The notes beneath the pieces were generated by a model. That model was not told where the DNA came from, searched no databases, and saw only the letters and a list, made by a program, of their open reading frames with translations. The position numbers were made by a program, and so were the translations under genes. This document shows positions 1-8,763 of a DNA stretch of 64,000 bases, piece by piece. The stretch covers positions 186,001-250,000 of the forward strand of contig NZ_JASLGT010000009.1 of the NCBI RefSeq assembly GCF_030150205.1, read 5' to 3'. The DNA is from Niabella sp. Its GTDB lineage: Bacteria; Bacteroidota; Bacteroidia; Chitinophagales; Chitinophagaceae. How positions within the stretch are numbered: position 1 is the stretch's first letter; every line of letters starts with the position of its first letter.

Positions 1-927
1 AAGCAGGCGGCCTCCGGCGTGCAATTGTTATGGGGTACAGCCAACCTGTTTTCGCATGTACGCTATATGAACGGGGCGGCCACCAACCCGGACTTCAACG
101 TAGTAGCGCATGCCGGCGCCCAGGTAAAAGCGGCGTTGGATGCCACGCTGAAGCTGGGGGGCGAAAACTATGTGTTCTGGGGCGGCCGTGAGGGATATAT
201 GAGCCTGCTGAATACCAATATGAAAAAGGAACAGGAGCATATGGCGCGGTTTTTACATATGGCAAAGGATTATGCCCGGAAGCAGGGCTTTAAGGGTACT
301 TTTTTTATAGAGCCCAAGCCCTGCGAGCCTACCAAACACCAGTATGATTACGATGCTGCTACGGTGATCAGCTTCCTGCGGCAATACGATCTCCTGGATG
401 ATTTTAAATTGAATATAGAAGTAAACCACGCAACCCTGGCCGGTCATACCTTCCAGCATGAATTGCAGGTAGCCGCAGATGCGGAACTCCTGGGTTCGAT
501 AGATGCCAACCGGGGCGATTACCAGAACGGATGGGATACGGACCAGTTTCCCAATAATCTGAACGAACTAACCGAAGCGATGCTGATCATTCTTGAAGCC
601 GGCGGGTTCAGCGGGGGCGGGATCAATTTTGATGCAAAAATCCGGAGGAACTCAACGGATGCTGCGGATCTGTTTTATGCGCATATCGGGGGGATGGATG
701 CTTTTGCCCGGGCGTTGATCATTGCGGATAATGTGTTGCAAAGATCCGAATACCGGCAACTGCGTGCAAACCGCTATCAATCCTTTGCGGAAGGAGCGGG
801 GCGGGATTTTGAAGAAGGAAAATTAAGCCTGGAGGCACTGCGCGACCTGGCCGTTCAAAACGGGGAGCCGGCACAGATCAGCGGTAAACAGGAATACTAT
901 GAAAATATGATCAACCGGTTTATTTAA
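1..927 (+). CDS. xylA: Xylose isomerase, C-terminal part (5' end outside the window)
   Basis: Interconverts D-xylose and D-xylulose in the cytoplasm (two-metal aldose-ketose isomerase). The frame is open from base 1, so the gene starts upstream; about 308 of the usual ~440 residues are present. Family signatures are visible: LLWGTANLFSHVRYMNGAAT near the start, the metal and substrate region FIEPKPCEPTKHQYDYD, NIEVNHATLAGHTFQHE, and the C-terminal metal-site segment SIDANRGDYQNGWDTDQFP. A GTG at 19 is an internal valine, not a start. It converges with the serine hydrolase gene, and a short hairpin (947-961) lies between them. The identification is secure; any link to the glycan locus 3.4 kb downstream is only suggestive. 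Confidence 0.97.
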   Translation, partial: KQAASGVQLLWGTANLFSHVRYMNGAATNPDFNVVAHAGAQVKAALDATLKLGGENYVFWGGREGYMSLLNTNMKKEQEHMARFLHMAKDYARKQGFKGTFFIEPKPCEPTKHQYDYDAATVISFLRQYDLLDDFKLNIEVNHATLAGHTFQHELQVAADAELLGSIDANRGDYQNGWDTDQFPNNLNELTEAMLIILEAGGFSGGGINFDAKIRRNSTDAADLFYAHIGGMDAFARALIIADNVLQRSEYRQLRANRYQSFAEGAGRDFEEGKLSLEALRDLAVQNGEPAQISGKQEYYENMINRFI

Positions 928-946
928 GATTCGAAACACTTTTTTT

Positions 947-961
947 AAACGGAGGCCGTTT
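947..961. terminator. Short hairpin between convergent xylA and serine hydrolase genes
   Basis: AAACGG and CCGTTT form a 6-bp stem around a 3-base loop, with T-rich sequence on both sides (TTTTTT at 941-946, GCTTTT after it). It sits in the 38-base gap between two convergent genes, so a weak bidirectional terminator is plausible. Confidence 0.4.
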
Positions 962-965
962 GCTT

Positions 966-2144
966 TTAAGGAGCAACGGCTTCTGTCTTTTTTGCGATCA
1001 GGCGTGCAAGGATAAAACAAAGCTGATCGATCCGTTCTTTCTGCGGGTGAAATGCGGAAACGTTTGAAAGAATGATGACGCCCTTTTGAGCAGCGATATC
1101 GATCGCCATCGATGAGGTATACCCTCCGGTACCCCCGTTGTGCCAGTACAATTGCCGGTTGTCATTGGTGCGAATGATGTGCCAGCCCAGCCCCATCTGC
1201 ATCCGGTCGTTTACCGTAAATGTGGGCCTTCTTGTAAGCGCCAGCTCCTTATTGGATGTATCCCATTGCGCTGTTGCAAATAGCGCCAGGTCCTGTGAAC
1301 AGGATAGCAGCCCTCCGCCACCAAAGAGTACGTCAAAATCCCAGTTAGGCACTTCATTGCCTTTTTCATTGAGCCCTTTTACAAGTGGAGCACCGGCCTG
1401 CAGGGCACTGGTATATGTATGCTGCATGTGGTACTTGTGAAGCACCCGCTTCTTTAACAGCAACGGGAAACTGGTTTTTTGCGATAACCCAAGGGTATAC
1501 CCCAATAGTCCGGCGCCCAGGTTGGAGTATTCAAATGTTGCTCCTGCCGGTTGTTGCAGGGGCAATTCATTTTTCAGATAATCTTCCAGTTGCTGACTGC
1601 CGTAATTTTTATAGGGATTCAGCGGTGCCGTTCTTGCTGCCGCAAAATTGGAAGGAAGTCGCGGAAGCCCGGCAGTGTGATTGGCCAGGCTTTTAAGATC
1701 AGGTTGAATAGCCTGGTTGAATTGAAACGGGTAATAAGGATTGATCTTGTCTTCGAGCTGTAATTTTTTCTCAATTACCAGCGCTGCCAGTACGGTAGCG
1801 GTAAATACTTTGGTAATGGAGCCGATCTCGAAGATGGCGGTGCGGTTGTCAATAGTCCGGATGCTATCCTTCTCCTTCAACAGACCCAAAAAAGATGTGT
1901 TGCCGTTCTGGATTATTGCGATGGAAAACTGCGTCTTCATCGGAAAGTTATTGAGTTGTTCCATCGCCAGCTCCGGGATCCGCCGGTTTTTGATGCTATC
2001 TTCAGCGGAAATGATCTTTTCTCCGGGTAGGGAAGGGAGGGGATATACCTGGCGCCCCGGCGGAGCTTGCCGGGCAGGCAGGTGGGATGCCGGTAAAAAA
2101 AAGCCTGCAAGCAGGGGCAGGATCAAGTGCAGCGGGCGGTTCAT
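966..2144 (-). CDS. Serine hydrolase of the beta-lactamase (class C/penicillin-binding) family
   Basis: A secreted protein of 392 residues with an N-terminal hydrophobic segment (residues 5-20). It belongs to the PF00144-type serine hydrolases: the SxxK nucleophile motif is S109-I-T-K112 (FEIGSITKVF), the YxN motif is Y206-S-N208 (FEYSNLGAG), and the third motif is the HNGGTGGY segment near residue 335. Such proteins act on D-amino acid peptides, esters or beta-lactams; the substrate cannot be read from sequence. It converges with xylA and has its own upstream gap. A true class C beta-lactamase is possible but less likely, because the family is broad in Bacteroidota. Confidence 0.9.
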   Translation of the reverse strand: MNRPLHLILPLLAGFFLPASHLPARQAPPGRQVYPLPSLPGEKIISAEDSIKNRRIPELAMEQLNNFPMKTQFSIAIIQNGNTSFLGLLKEKDSIRTIDNRTAIFEIGSITKVFTATVLAALVIEKKLQLEDKINPYYPFQFNQAIQPDLKSLANHTAGLPRLPSNFAAARTAPLNPYKNYGSQQLEDYLKNELPLQQPAGATFEYSNLGAGLLGYTLGLSQKTSFPLLLKKRVLHKYHMQHTYTSALQAGAPLVKGLNEKGNEVPNWDFDVLFGGGGLLSCSQDLALFATAQWDTSNKELALTRRPTFTVNDRMQMGLGWHIIRTNDNRQLYWHNGGTGGYTSSMAIDIAAQKGVIILSNVSAFHPQKERIDQLCFILARLIAKKTEAVAP

Positions 2145-2192
2145 TTAAAACGTTATCCTACGGATTTGACAATAGGAGGCTTAAAAATAATT

Positions 2193-2248
2193 AAATTCCA
2201 AATCTTAAGTTCTAAATTCTAAGAGCCAAAAAACAAGGAACAAAATGC
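2193..2248. repeat. Heptamer-period repeat, AAATTCC/AAATTCT type
   Basis: Eight consecutive 7-base units can be read in one phase: AAATTCC, AAATCTT, AAGTTCT, AAATTCT, AAGAGCC, AAAAAAC, AAGGAAC, AAAATGC. It is non-coding and lies in the 635-base gap between the serine hydrolase and the MATE gene. The units degenerate towards the right end. Confidence 0.7.
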
Positions 2249-2380
2249 TGGAGCCACGGAACGAAAGGGGGAATAACAAAAACCAACAATCAACGGGCAA
2301 AAAATCAAAAGACAAAAATTAAAACCATATATCCATCAAAAACACATTTCAGAACACGACACTGAAAACGAACCGCGAAT

Positions 2381-2450
2381 ACTGAATACTGAAAACTGAT
2401 AACTGTGTACTGATAGCTGAATACTGAAAACTGATGTCTGAAAACTGGTG
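2381..2450. repeat. Heptamer array, ten units of (A/G/T)CTGANN
   Basis: Ten uninterrupted 7-base units in one phase (ACTGAAT, ACTGAAA, ACTGATA, ACTGTGT, ACTGATA, GCTGAAT, ACTGAAA, ACTGATG, TCTGAAA, ACTGGTG). No open frame is preserved across the array. A second block of the same family follows at 2532. Confidence 0.9.
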
Positions 2451-2531
2451 TTTGTTTCAGGTTTAATGTTCAATGTTCCAGGTTGGATCCGTTTGATGCT
2501 TGATGGTATCACCGATCACGAGGCAACAGTA

Positions 2532-2580
2532 ACTGATGTCTGAAAACTGAATACTGAAAACTGAATACTGATAACTGACC
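2532..2580. repeat. Second heptamer array of the ACTGAAT family
   Basis: Seven 7-base units (ACTGATG, TCTGAAA, ACTGAAT, ACTGAAA, ACTGAAT, ACTGATA, ACTGACC), the same family as 2381-2450, about 80 bases downstream. The region between the two arrays has no gene. Confidence 0.88.
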
Positions 2581-2642
2581 ACTAAAATCCGACCGCTGAA
2601 ATCTCCAAAAACTCCTATCTTCGCGTTTCAAAATCTACTTTG

Positions 2643-2684
2643 ATGAAAATCATTGCCGCTTCGATCGTTGTACTGCTCCACTAA
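2643..2684 (+). other. 14-codon open frame (MKIIAASIVVLLH): leader peptide or gene remnant
   Basis: ATG to TAA encodes 13 residues that look like the first half of a signal peptide. A TATCTTCG sequence at 2613-2620, resembling a Bacteroidota -7 box, lies just upstream. It may be the surviving 5' end of a lost gene or an upstream peptide in the MATE leader; chance cannot be excluded. Confidence 0.2.
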
Positions 2685-2779
2685 GTATCATTAAACGATC
2701 TCCGTTGTAACTATTTGCCAAGTGGCGTTCCGCTGTTGCGGGATCGCATTTTATTTTCATTTAAACGAATAAGAAAATT

Positions 2780-4204
2780 ATGTCTTTTGATCATAAAGAT
2801 ACCCCGAAGGTATCGGCTGCGCTGTTGTTTTTGAAACAAGCGTTTAAAGGAACTGAAACGGATTATACAACCATCAGCATCCGCAGGGCGGTATTGCTGA
2901 TGGCCATTCCCATGATGCTGGAGATGAGTATGGAATCTGTTTTTGCATTGGTTGACCTGTATTTTGTTGGGCATTTAAAGGAAAGCAGTTTTGCCATACA
3001 AACGGTAGGATTGACAGAGTCGGTATTAACCGTTATGTATTCCATTGCTATTGGTATGAGCATGGCGGCTACAGCTGTGGTAGCGCGCCGTATTGGTGAA
3101 AAAAATCCGGAAGGTGCGGCGCATGCCGGAGCTCAGGCACTGCTGATTGCAACGGCAGTAACAGTACTGCTGAGCGGGGTTGGTATGTTTTATGCCAAAG
3201 AGATCCTGTTGCTGATGGGGGCATCGGAACCTGCTGCCGAACATGGGAAACAGTTTACGGCGATCATGATGGGCAGCAGTATTTCCATCATGCTGTTGTT
3301 TCTTATCAATGGTATTTTCAGGGGAGCCGGTAATGCGGCCATTGCCATGAAGAGCCTGTGGATTGCCAATATCTGTAACATCATCTTATGCCCGGTATTC
3401 ATTAACGGCTGGGGAGGCATACCGGCTTTTGGTTTAACCGGCGCTGCCATGGCCACGGCCACAGGCCGAACGATTGGAGTGCTGTACCAGTTGTATCACC
3501 TGTTCCGTAGCAAAGGATCATTCAGGATGCGCCTTACGCATTTCGGATTGGATCTTCCGGTGATCCGGTCGATGGTAAAGATTGCGGTGCCCGGTATCTT
3601 CCAGTTTGTGATTGCATCCTGCAGCTGGATCGTGCTGGCGCGCCTTGTTGCGGTAACCGGCGGTGATGAGGGCTCTGCCGGCTATCAAACGGCGCTGCGC
3701 CTGATGATGTTTTTTATGTTGCCGGCCTGGGGCATGAGCAATGCGGCGTCTACACTGGTTGGACAAAACCTGGGTGCCAATGCCCCCGAGCGGGCAGAAG
3801 CCTCGGTGATGACCACCGTAAAATACAATGTATTGTTTATGGTGCTGGTAAGTGCCGTGTTCTTTTTGTTGGCCAATTGGCTGGTTTCTTTTTTTACCAC
3901 AGAACAACACGTACAATCCATTGCTCAAACGGCTATGTATACGATGGCCTGCGGCTTTGTGTTTTACGGGGTAGGAATGGTGATGATCAATGCCTTTAAC
4001 GGATCGGGCGATACCTGGACGCCCACCTGGGTAAATCTTTTTGGTTTCTGGTTGTTCCAGATACCGCTGGCGTATTTACTGGCCGTGTATGTTGGTTTGA
4101 ATGAGCGGGGGGTATTTATTGCCATACCCGTATCGGAAGCCGCTATTACGGTGGTTTCGTTCATTTTGTTTAAACGCGGCCGCTGGAAGCTGAAGAAAGT
4201 ATAG
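2780..4204 (+). CDS. MATE-family multidrug/organic cation efflux protein
   Basis: An inner-membrane protein of 474 residues with about twelve hydrophobic segments in two homologous halves, the normal size for the multi-antimicrobial extrusion family, which exports drugs and metabolites in exchange for Na+ or H+. Characteristic stretches are IPMMLEMSMESVFALVDLYF in the first helix and the GRTIGV and NAASTLVGQNLGA regions; the latter is the second-half version of the conserved TLVGQNLGA motif. It starts at ATG 2780 after an AT-rich leader and is monocistronic, ending in a hairpin with a T run (4223-4314). The substrate is unknown. Confidence 0.95.
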   Translation: MSFDHKDTPKVSAALLFLKQAFKGTETDYTTISIRRAVLLMAIPMMLEMSMESVFALVDLYFVGHLKESSFAIQTVGLTESVLTVMYSIAIGMSMAATAVVARRIGEKNPEGAAHAGAQALLIATAVTVLLSGVGMFYAKEILLLMGASEPAAEHGKQFTAIMMGSSISIMLLFLINGIFRGAGNAAIAMKSLWIANICNIILCPVFINGWGGIPAFGLTGAAMATATGRTIGVLYQLYHLFRSKGSFRMRLTHFGLDLPVIRSMVKIAVPGIFQFVIASCSWIVLARLVAVTGGDEGSAGYQTALRLMMFFMLPAWGMSNAASTLVGQNLGANAPERAEASVMTTVKYNVLFMVLVSAVFFLLANWLVSFFTTEQHVQSIAQTAMYTMACGFVFYGVGMVMINAFNGSGDTWTPTWVNLFGFWLFQIPLAYLLAVYVGLNERGVFIAIPVSEAAITVVSFILFKRGRWKLKKV

Positions 4205-4222
4205 GCGCTGCAGTGCGCGGTT

Positions 4223-4314
4223 AAAAGAGGCGGTCCTGAAAAATCCGGTTGATGGTTGTAGTTATACCGTTTTTAATGCAAGCTGATTCAGGACAGGGGC
4301 CGCCTCTTTTTGCT
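4223..4314 (+). terminator. Long-stem terminator after the MATE gene
   Basis: AAAAGAGGCGG (4223-4233) pairs with CCGCCTCTTTT (4300-4310), and TCCTGAA (4234-4240) pairs with TTCAGGA (4287-4293), leaving a 6-base bulge and a 46-base loop. A T-rich run follows directly. The position 18 bases after the stop codon fits factor-independent termination. Confidence 0.7.
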
Positions 4315-4338
4315 TCTTTTAAAAAAGAATAAAAAAAA

Positions 4339-4369
4339 TTTGTCAGTTTAAAAGAAAGTTTTACCTTAG
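4339..4369 (+). promoter_or_regulatory. Promoter of the lacI-family gene
   Basis: TTTG (4339-4342), exactly 19 bases, then TACCTTAG (4362-4369). This matches the Bacteroidota housekeeping promoter (TTTG, N19, TAnnTTTG) with one or two mismatches in the -7 box. The predicted transcription start falls inside the palindrome at 4373-4388. Confidence 0.65.
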
Positions 4370-4372
4370 TTT

Positions 4373-4388
4373 TTGAATACGTATTCAA
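4373..4388. promoter_or_regulatory. LacI-type operator, copy 1 (autoregulation)
   Basis: A perfect 16-base palindrome TTGAATACGTATTCAA with the central CG typical of LacI/PurR-family operators. It overlaps the expected transcription start of the lacI gene and ends two bases before its ATG. An identical copy lies upstream of susC at 5437-5452. Confidence 0.85.
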
Positions 4389-4390
4389 TA

Positions 4391-5419
4391 ATGAAATCGG
4401 CAGGCAAAACAAATCCGGAAAAGCGAAATGCCACATCAGAAGATGTGGCGCAACTGGCGGGGGTATCACAGGCCACTGTGTCCCGTGTGTTTGCCGGAGG
4501 TGCCAATGTATCGGAAAAAAAACGGAAGAAGATCCTGGATGCGGCTGCAGAGCTCGAATACAAACCCAATGCCCAGGCAAGAAGCCTTATTACCCGCAAA
4601 ACGATGATGGTGGGTATTATTATGCGCAATATAAAAGACCCGTTTTATTCGGCCGTACTGGAAATTTTTCATACCCGTTTAGCACCGCTTGGCTACCAGC
4701 TGATATTTAATAATTCGGAAAATGAGATCATCGAAGAATGGGAGATTGCCAAGCTGCTCGAATTTAATGTGGAGGGTATTATTGTAACCGATGCCCTGCT
4801 TTCAGAAGGTGCTACGCGTAAACTGAAACGGAGCGGAATCGTTTCCATCCTGTTTAACCGCCACGCCGAGGGATTGAATTGCAGCGCCGTTTACTGCGAC
4901 AATTACCTGGCGGCACAGCAGATTGCCACCTACCTGGTGGAAATGGGGCACCGCACATTTGCATTTATATCCGGCCCGCGGAATACGTCTACAACGGTAG
5001 ATCGACTGAAGGGGTTCCAGGAGGTGCTGCGGGAACGGAATATCAAAGAACTTACGATCATCCCCGGAACCTATACCTATGAAAGTGGATTTAAATCGGC
5101 GCAGGAGCTGCTGACCCGTAATAAAAATATTGATTGCATTTTTTGCGGCAGTGATATCATTGCGCTGGGGGTAATGGATGCTGCACGGCTGGTGGGTTTC
5201 CGCATTCCGGAAGATGTATCGGTAGTAGGGTTTGATAATATCCGGATGCTGGGCTGGACGCCCTATCCCTTAACTACCTGGGAGCAGCCGCTGGAGGATA
5301 TGGTAACCAGCACCGTAGAATTACTATTAAAAGAAATAAACGATAAGAATGCCGCGCCCCGGATCGTTGCCATGAAAGGACGCCTGGTAATACGGAATAC
5401 CGTAAGAAAGAAAAAATAG
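4391..5419 (+). CDS. LacI-family transcriptional regulator of the glycan locus
   Basis: A cytoplasmic sugar-responsive repressor of 342 residues. The N-terminal helix-turn-helix is at residues 15-36 (SEDVAQLAGVSQATVSRVF), the hinge helix at 59-66 (PNAQARSL, containing the leucine that enters the operator's minor groove), and the rest is the periplasmic-binding-protein-like effector domain (for example DIIALGVMDAARLVG, and VVGFDNIRMLGWTPYPLTT near the end). ATG 4391 is preferred to the in-frame TTG at 4373, because the TTG is part of the operator. It directly precedes susC and probably represses itself and the PUL until the inducing sugar binds. Confidence 0.95.
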   Translation: MKSAGKTNPEKRNATSEDVAQLAGVSQATVSRVFAGGANVSEKKRKKILDAAAELEYKPNAQARSLITRKTMMVGIIMRNIKDPFYSAVLEIFHTRLAPLGYQLIFNNSENEIIEEWEIAKLLEFNVEGIIVTDALLSEGATRKLKRSGIVSILFNRHAEGLNCSAVYCDNYLAAQQIATYLVEMGHRTFAFISGPRNTSTTVDRLKGFQEVLRERNIKELTIIPGTYTYESGFKSAQELLTRNKNIDCIFCGSDIIALGVMDAARLVGFRIPEDVSVVGFDNIRMLGWTPYPLTTWEQPLEDMVTSTVELLLKEINDKNAAPRIVAMKGRLVIRNTVRKKK

Positions 5420-5436
5420 CTTTTTTTTCATCTATT

Positions 5437-5452
5437 TTGAATACGTATTCAA
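5437..5452. promoter_or_regulatory. LacI-type operator, copy 2 (upstream of susC)
   Basis: Identical to the copy at 4373-4388 (TTGAATACGTATTCAA), here flanked by T and A runs that extend the symmetry. It overlaps a TATTTTG sequence (5433-5439) resembling a -7 box, so bound repressor would block the susC promoter. It lies about 100 bases before the likely susC start. Confidence 0.85.
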
Positions 5453-5551
5453 AAATCAGATGCAGCCATTGACCCGTGCGGGACGATGCAGGGGATTTTT
5501 GTTGCCAGGAAAAAGGCTGCAGATCCAACCATAAAAAAAATTGCCTCAAAT

Positions 5552-8500
5552 ATGAAACGAGTAATGATTCCACTGCTTTGCAGCATCCCGGCCGCAAAAA
5601 AGATACCGGCCCCGGATGGTCCCGCACGGCGGATTACCAAACGCTGTTTAATCATTTTTTTGTTCGGCCTCGTCCTGAACACTGCACATGCTATCGCTGC
5701 CGGTCGCACAGGCAGATCGCCATCCCTAACCTTCATACAGGACACGGTGCCGTCCTATATACTGAATGGTTTGGTACAGGATGAGAACAAGAACCCGGTG
5801 CCTAATGCTTCGGTGCAGATCAAAGGATCATCCCGCAGTGCGGTTACCAACCTGGATGGTAAGTTTATCATCGAAGCGCGGAGCGGCGACTCCCTGGTGG
5901 TAACCTCGGTAGGCTACCTGGAACAGGCGCTGCTGCTGGATAAGCGTCCAACCCTGGTGATCCAGCTGGCGCCCGACCTGGAAGGACAGAAAATGAATGA
6001 AGTTCAGGTGGTCGGCTACGGATCGCAAAAGAAAACAACCATGGTGGGCGCTGTTTCAACGGTGAGCGTGGCCGAAATCCAGAAGTATTCTACCCCGCAG
6101 CTTACCAATGCCATCGGCGGTAAACTGGCCGGTGTGTTAACCCGGCAAACCTCGGGGGAACCGGGCTATGACGCCGCGAAGATCTATATACGCGGACTGG
6201 TTTCACAAAGTGGCGTGAACAAACCATTGATCATCGTAGACGGGGTGGAGCGGGAACTGAACGATTACTGGACCAATATGAACATCCAGGATATTGAGAG
6301 TTTTTCCGTTTTGAAAGATGCTTCCGCAACCGCGGTATATGGTAACAGGGGCGCCAACGGTGTGATCCTGATCGTAACCAAGAAGGGCGTTATCGGAAGG
6401 CCGCGGGTAATCTTCCGTACAGAAACAGCAGTAGCTACTCCACAGCGGATCGAGAACAATATCAATGCCTATGAATATGCATCCCTGGTGAATGAATCCA
6501 GGGCCAATGTGGGGGAGGCGCCGAAGTATTCCGCTACGGAATTGCAAAAATTTAAAGATCAATCGGACCCTTATCTCTACCCGGATGTGGACTGGTACCG
6601 GACCATTTTCCGGAAAAACACCATGCAAAGTATCAACAACCTGGGTATTACCGGCGGAACCGAGATCGTACGGTATTATGTAAACCTGGGCTACACCCTG
6701 CAGCAGGGGATGTATGTAGAAGATCCCAAAGTAGAATATAAGACCAACGCAATGATGCGCCAGTATAACTTCCGCTCCAGGGTGGATGTAAAGCTGAACA
6801 AGCGGCTGACTGTAGATCTGGGGCTGGCAGGAATTTCAAAAGCTGCTAATTTCCCCGGCAGGGCACGGTCTACGATTTTTGATGTACTCAAGCTGACCAA
6901 CCCCCTGATGTACCCGGTAAAGAACCCGGACGGATCCAACCCCGGTGCCTCGGGCGATTCAAGGATCAATCCCTATACGCTGGTTACACAAACCGGTTAT
7001 ACCACGCAGTTTTATAATACCATCACCAGTAACCTGAATGTGCGCTGGGATATGGGTGGTCTGGTGCAGGGCCTGTCGTTAAACGGACTGGCTGCATTTG
7101 ATGTGGTAGACATTACGCAGAATGTGCGTTCTAAAGACCCGGCCACTTTTTATTATAAAAAGGACCCCATTACCGGCAAGGAAAGCTATACGCCCATTGT
7201 AACGGAAACGGCGCTGGGCTTGTATAACCTCAATGAGAATTACCGTACCGTATATGAAGAATTACGGCTGGATTATGTACGCAGTTTCGGAAAGCACAAT
7301 ATCACCGCATTGCTGGGCGCAAACAGGCGGCAATATAACAATGTAAATGCCGGCAACTCCATTGATAATATACCGGAACGCAGGCAGGGCCTGATCGGGC
7401 GGATTACCTATAACTATGATACCCGCTACCTGTTGGAGGTAAATGCAGGATATACCGGCTCCGAGCAGTTCCCGAAAGGAAAACGGTATGGCCTGTTCCC
7501 GTCTGTAGGACCGGGCTGGATCGTATCCAATGAAAAGTTCTGGAACTCCGGTTTGATCAATCTTTTAAAATTCAGAGGCTCCTACGGATTGGTGGGTAAC
7601 GACCGTATTGGCGGTGGCCGGTTCTTATTTCAGACCCGGTTTGATAAAAATGCACCCGGCTATGTTTTTGGCCAGGACCAGAACATTAACCCCGGCGGCA
7701 AGCGGGAAAACTTTATCGGCAATCCGGATGTGACCTGGGAGCACGCGTATAAATCCAATATCGGGATGGACCTGGAACTTTTGCAGGGAATGATTACACT
7801 TACAGCAGATGTATTCCGCGAACGGCGGGAAGATCAGCTGCTCAGCCGGCGGATCATTCCTATCTATGCAGGATATCCCGATTTTATTATTCCCTTCGGG
7901 AACGTGGGTATTACCGAAAACAAAGGGATCGACGGCAGCTTCCAGTTCCGGAATACGACCAAGGGCGGCTTCTATTATTCCGTAAACGGGAACCTCACAT
8001 TTGCAAAAAACAGGATCATTGAAAATGATTATCCCAAGCTTCAGTATCCATGGCAGGATCTGCGCGGTTATCCGATCGGCTCCAACCTGGGATATATTGC
8101 CGAAGGCTTTTTTAAAGATGAGGCAGATGTTGCCAACAGTCCGGACCAAACTTATTTCCAGTCCGTGATCCGCCCGGGGGATGTAAAGTATAAGGATATC
8201 AACGGCGATCATAAGATCGATAATGCAGACATGACAGTGATCGGCAAATACGGGTCGGAGCCGCAGATGATGTATGGCCTGGGCATCGTACTATCCTATA
8301 AAGGATTTGATGCCTCCATTTTCTTTACGGGGGCGGCCCGGCGCGATTTCTTCTTTACACAGCAATGGACCGCCATGCCTTTTGCTTCCGGCGAGAGCAT
8401 GTATAATGTGATGCAGATGGTATACGATCAGCGGTGGATACCCGGCGCCGATAACAGCGAAGCAAAATTTCCCGCGGTACGATCGTTGAGCAAAAACAAC

Positions 8501-8746
8501 TACGTGGGTTCTACGGTATACCTGCGCAGCGGCGATTACCTGCGGATCAAGAACGCAGAGATCGGCTATAATTTTCCCGATGCACTGATGAAACGCTGGA
8601 AACTCAATGGCGCAAGGCTTTTTGTACAGGGCACCAACCTGGCCACCTGGGATCATATCAAGGCCATTGATCCCGAGTCGGATTTTGGCACGGGAAGTTA
8701 TCCCATTAGCCGCAATTTCAATTTTGGTCTCGAAGTGAGGTTTTAA
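5552..8746 (+). CDS. SusC-family TonB-dependent outer-membrane glycan transporter
   Basis: Imports oligosaccharides across the outer membrane together with the SusD partner encoded next. It has 1064 residues from ATG 5552; an in-frame ATG at 5486 would add 22 residues, but 5552 gives a long basic n-region followed by the hydrophobic core CLIIFLFGLVLNTAHAIA. Next come a carboxypeptidase-regulatory-like domain (YILNGLVQDENKNPVPNASV), a TonB-box region near NEVQVVGYGSQKK, the plug (IYIRGL, DGVEREL, SVLKDASATAVYGNRGANGV) and a C-terminal barrel ending in aromatic F (NFGLEVRF). No anti-sigma-interacting extension is seen, which fits control by LacI instead. Confidence 0.97.
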   Translation: MKRVMIPLLCSIPAAKKIPAPDGPARRITKRCLIIFLFGLVLNTAHAIAAGRTGRSPSLTFIQDTVPSYILNGLVQDENKNPVPNASVQIKGSSRSAVTNLDGKFIIEARSGDSLVVTSVGYLEQALLLDKRPTLVIQLAPDLEGQKMNEVQVVGYGSQKKTTMVGAVSTVSVAEIQKYSTPQLTNAIGGKLAGVLTRQTSGEPGYDAAKIYIRGLVSQSGVNKPLIIVDGVERELNDYWTNMNIQDIESFSVLKDASATAVYGNRGANGVILIVTKKGVIGRPRVIFRTETAVATPQRIENNINAYEYASLVNESRANVGEAPKYSATELQKFKDQSDPYLYPDVDWYRTIFRKNTMQSINNLGITGGTEIVRYYVNLGYTLQQGMYVEDPKVEYKTNAMMRQYNFRSRVDVKLNKRLTVDLGLAGISKAANFPGRARSTIFDVLKLTNPLMYPVKNPDGSNPGASGDSRINPYTLVTQTGYTTQFYNTITSNLNVRWDMGGLVQGLSLNGLAAFDVVDITQNVRSKDPATFYYKKDPITGKESYTPIVTETALGLYNLNENYRTVYEELRLDYVRSFGKHNITALLGANRRQYNNVNAGNSIDNIPERRQGLIGRITYNYDTRYLLEVNAGYTGSEQFPKGKRYGLFPSVGPGWIVSNEKFWNSGLINLLKFRGSYGLVGNDRIGGGRFLFQTRFDKNAPGYVFGQDQNINPGGKRENFIGNPDVTWEHAYKSNIGMDLELLQGMITLTADVFRERREDQLLSRRIIPIYAGYPDFIIPFGNVGITENKGIDGSFQFRNTTKGGFYYSVNGNLTFAKNRIIENDYPKLQYPWQDLRGYPIGSNLGYIAEGFFKDEADVANSPDQTYFQSVIRPGDVKYKDINGDHKIDNADMTVIGKYGSEPQMMYGLGIVLSYKGFDASIFFTGAARRDFFFTQQWTAMPFASGESMYNVMQMVYDQRWIPGADNSEAKFPAVRSLSKNNYVGSTVYLRSGDYLRIKNAEIGYNFPDALMKRWKLNGARLFVQGTNLATWDHIKAIDPESDFGTGSYPISRNFNFGLEVRF

Positions 8747-8763
8747 CGAAAAAAAAATTCATC

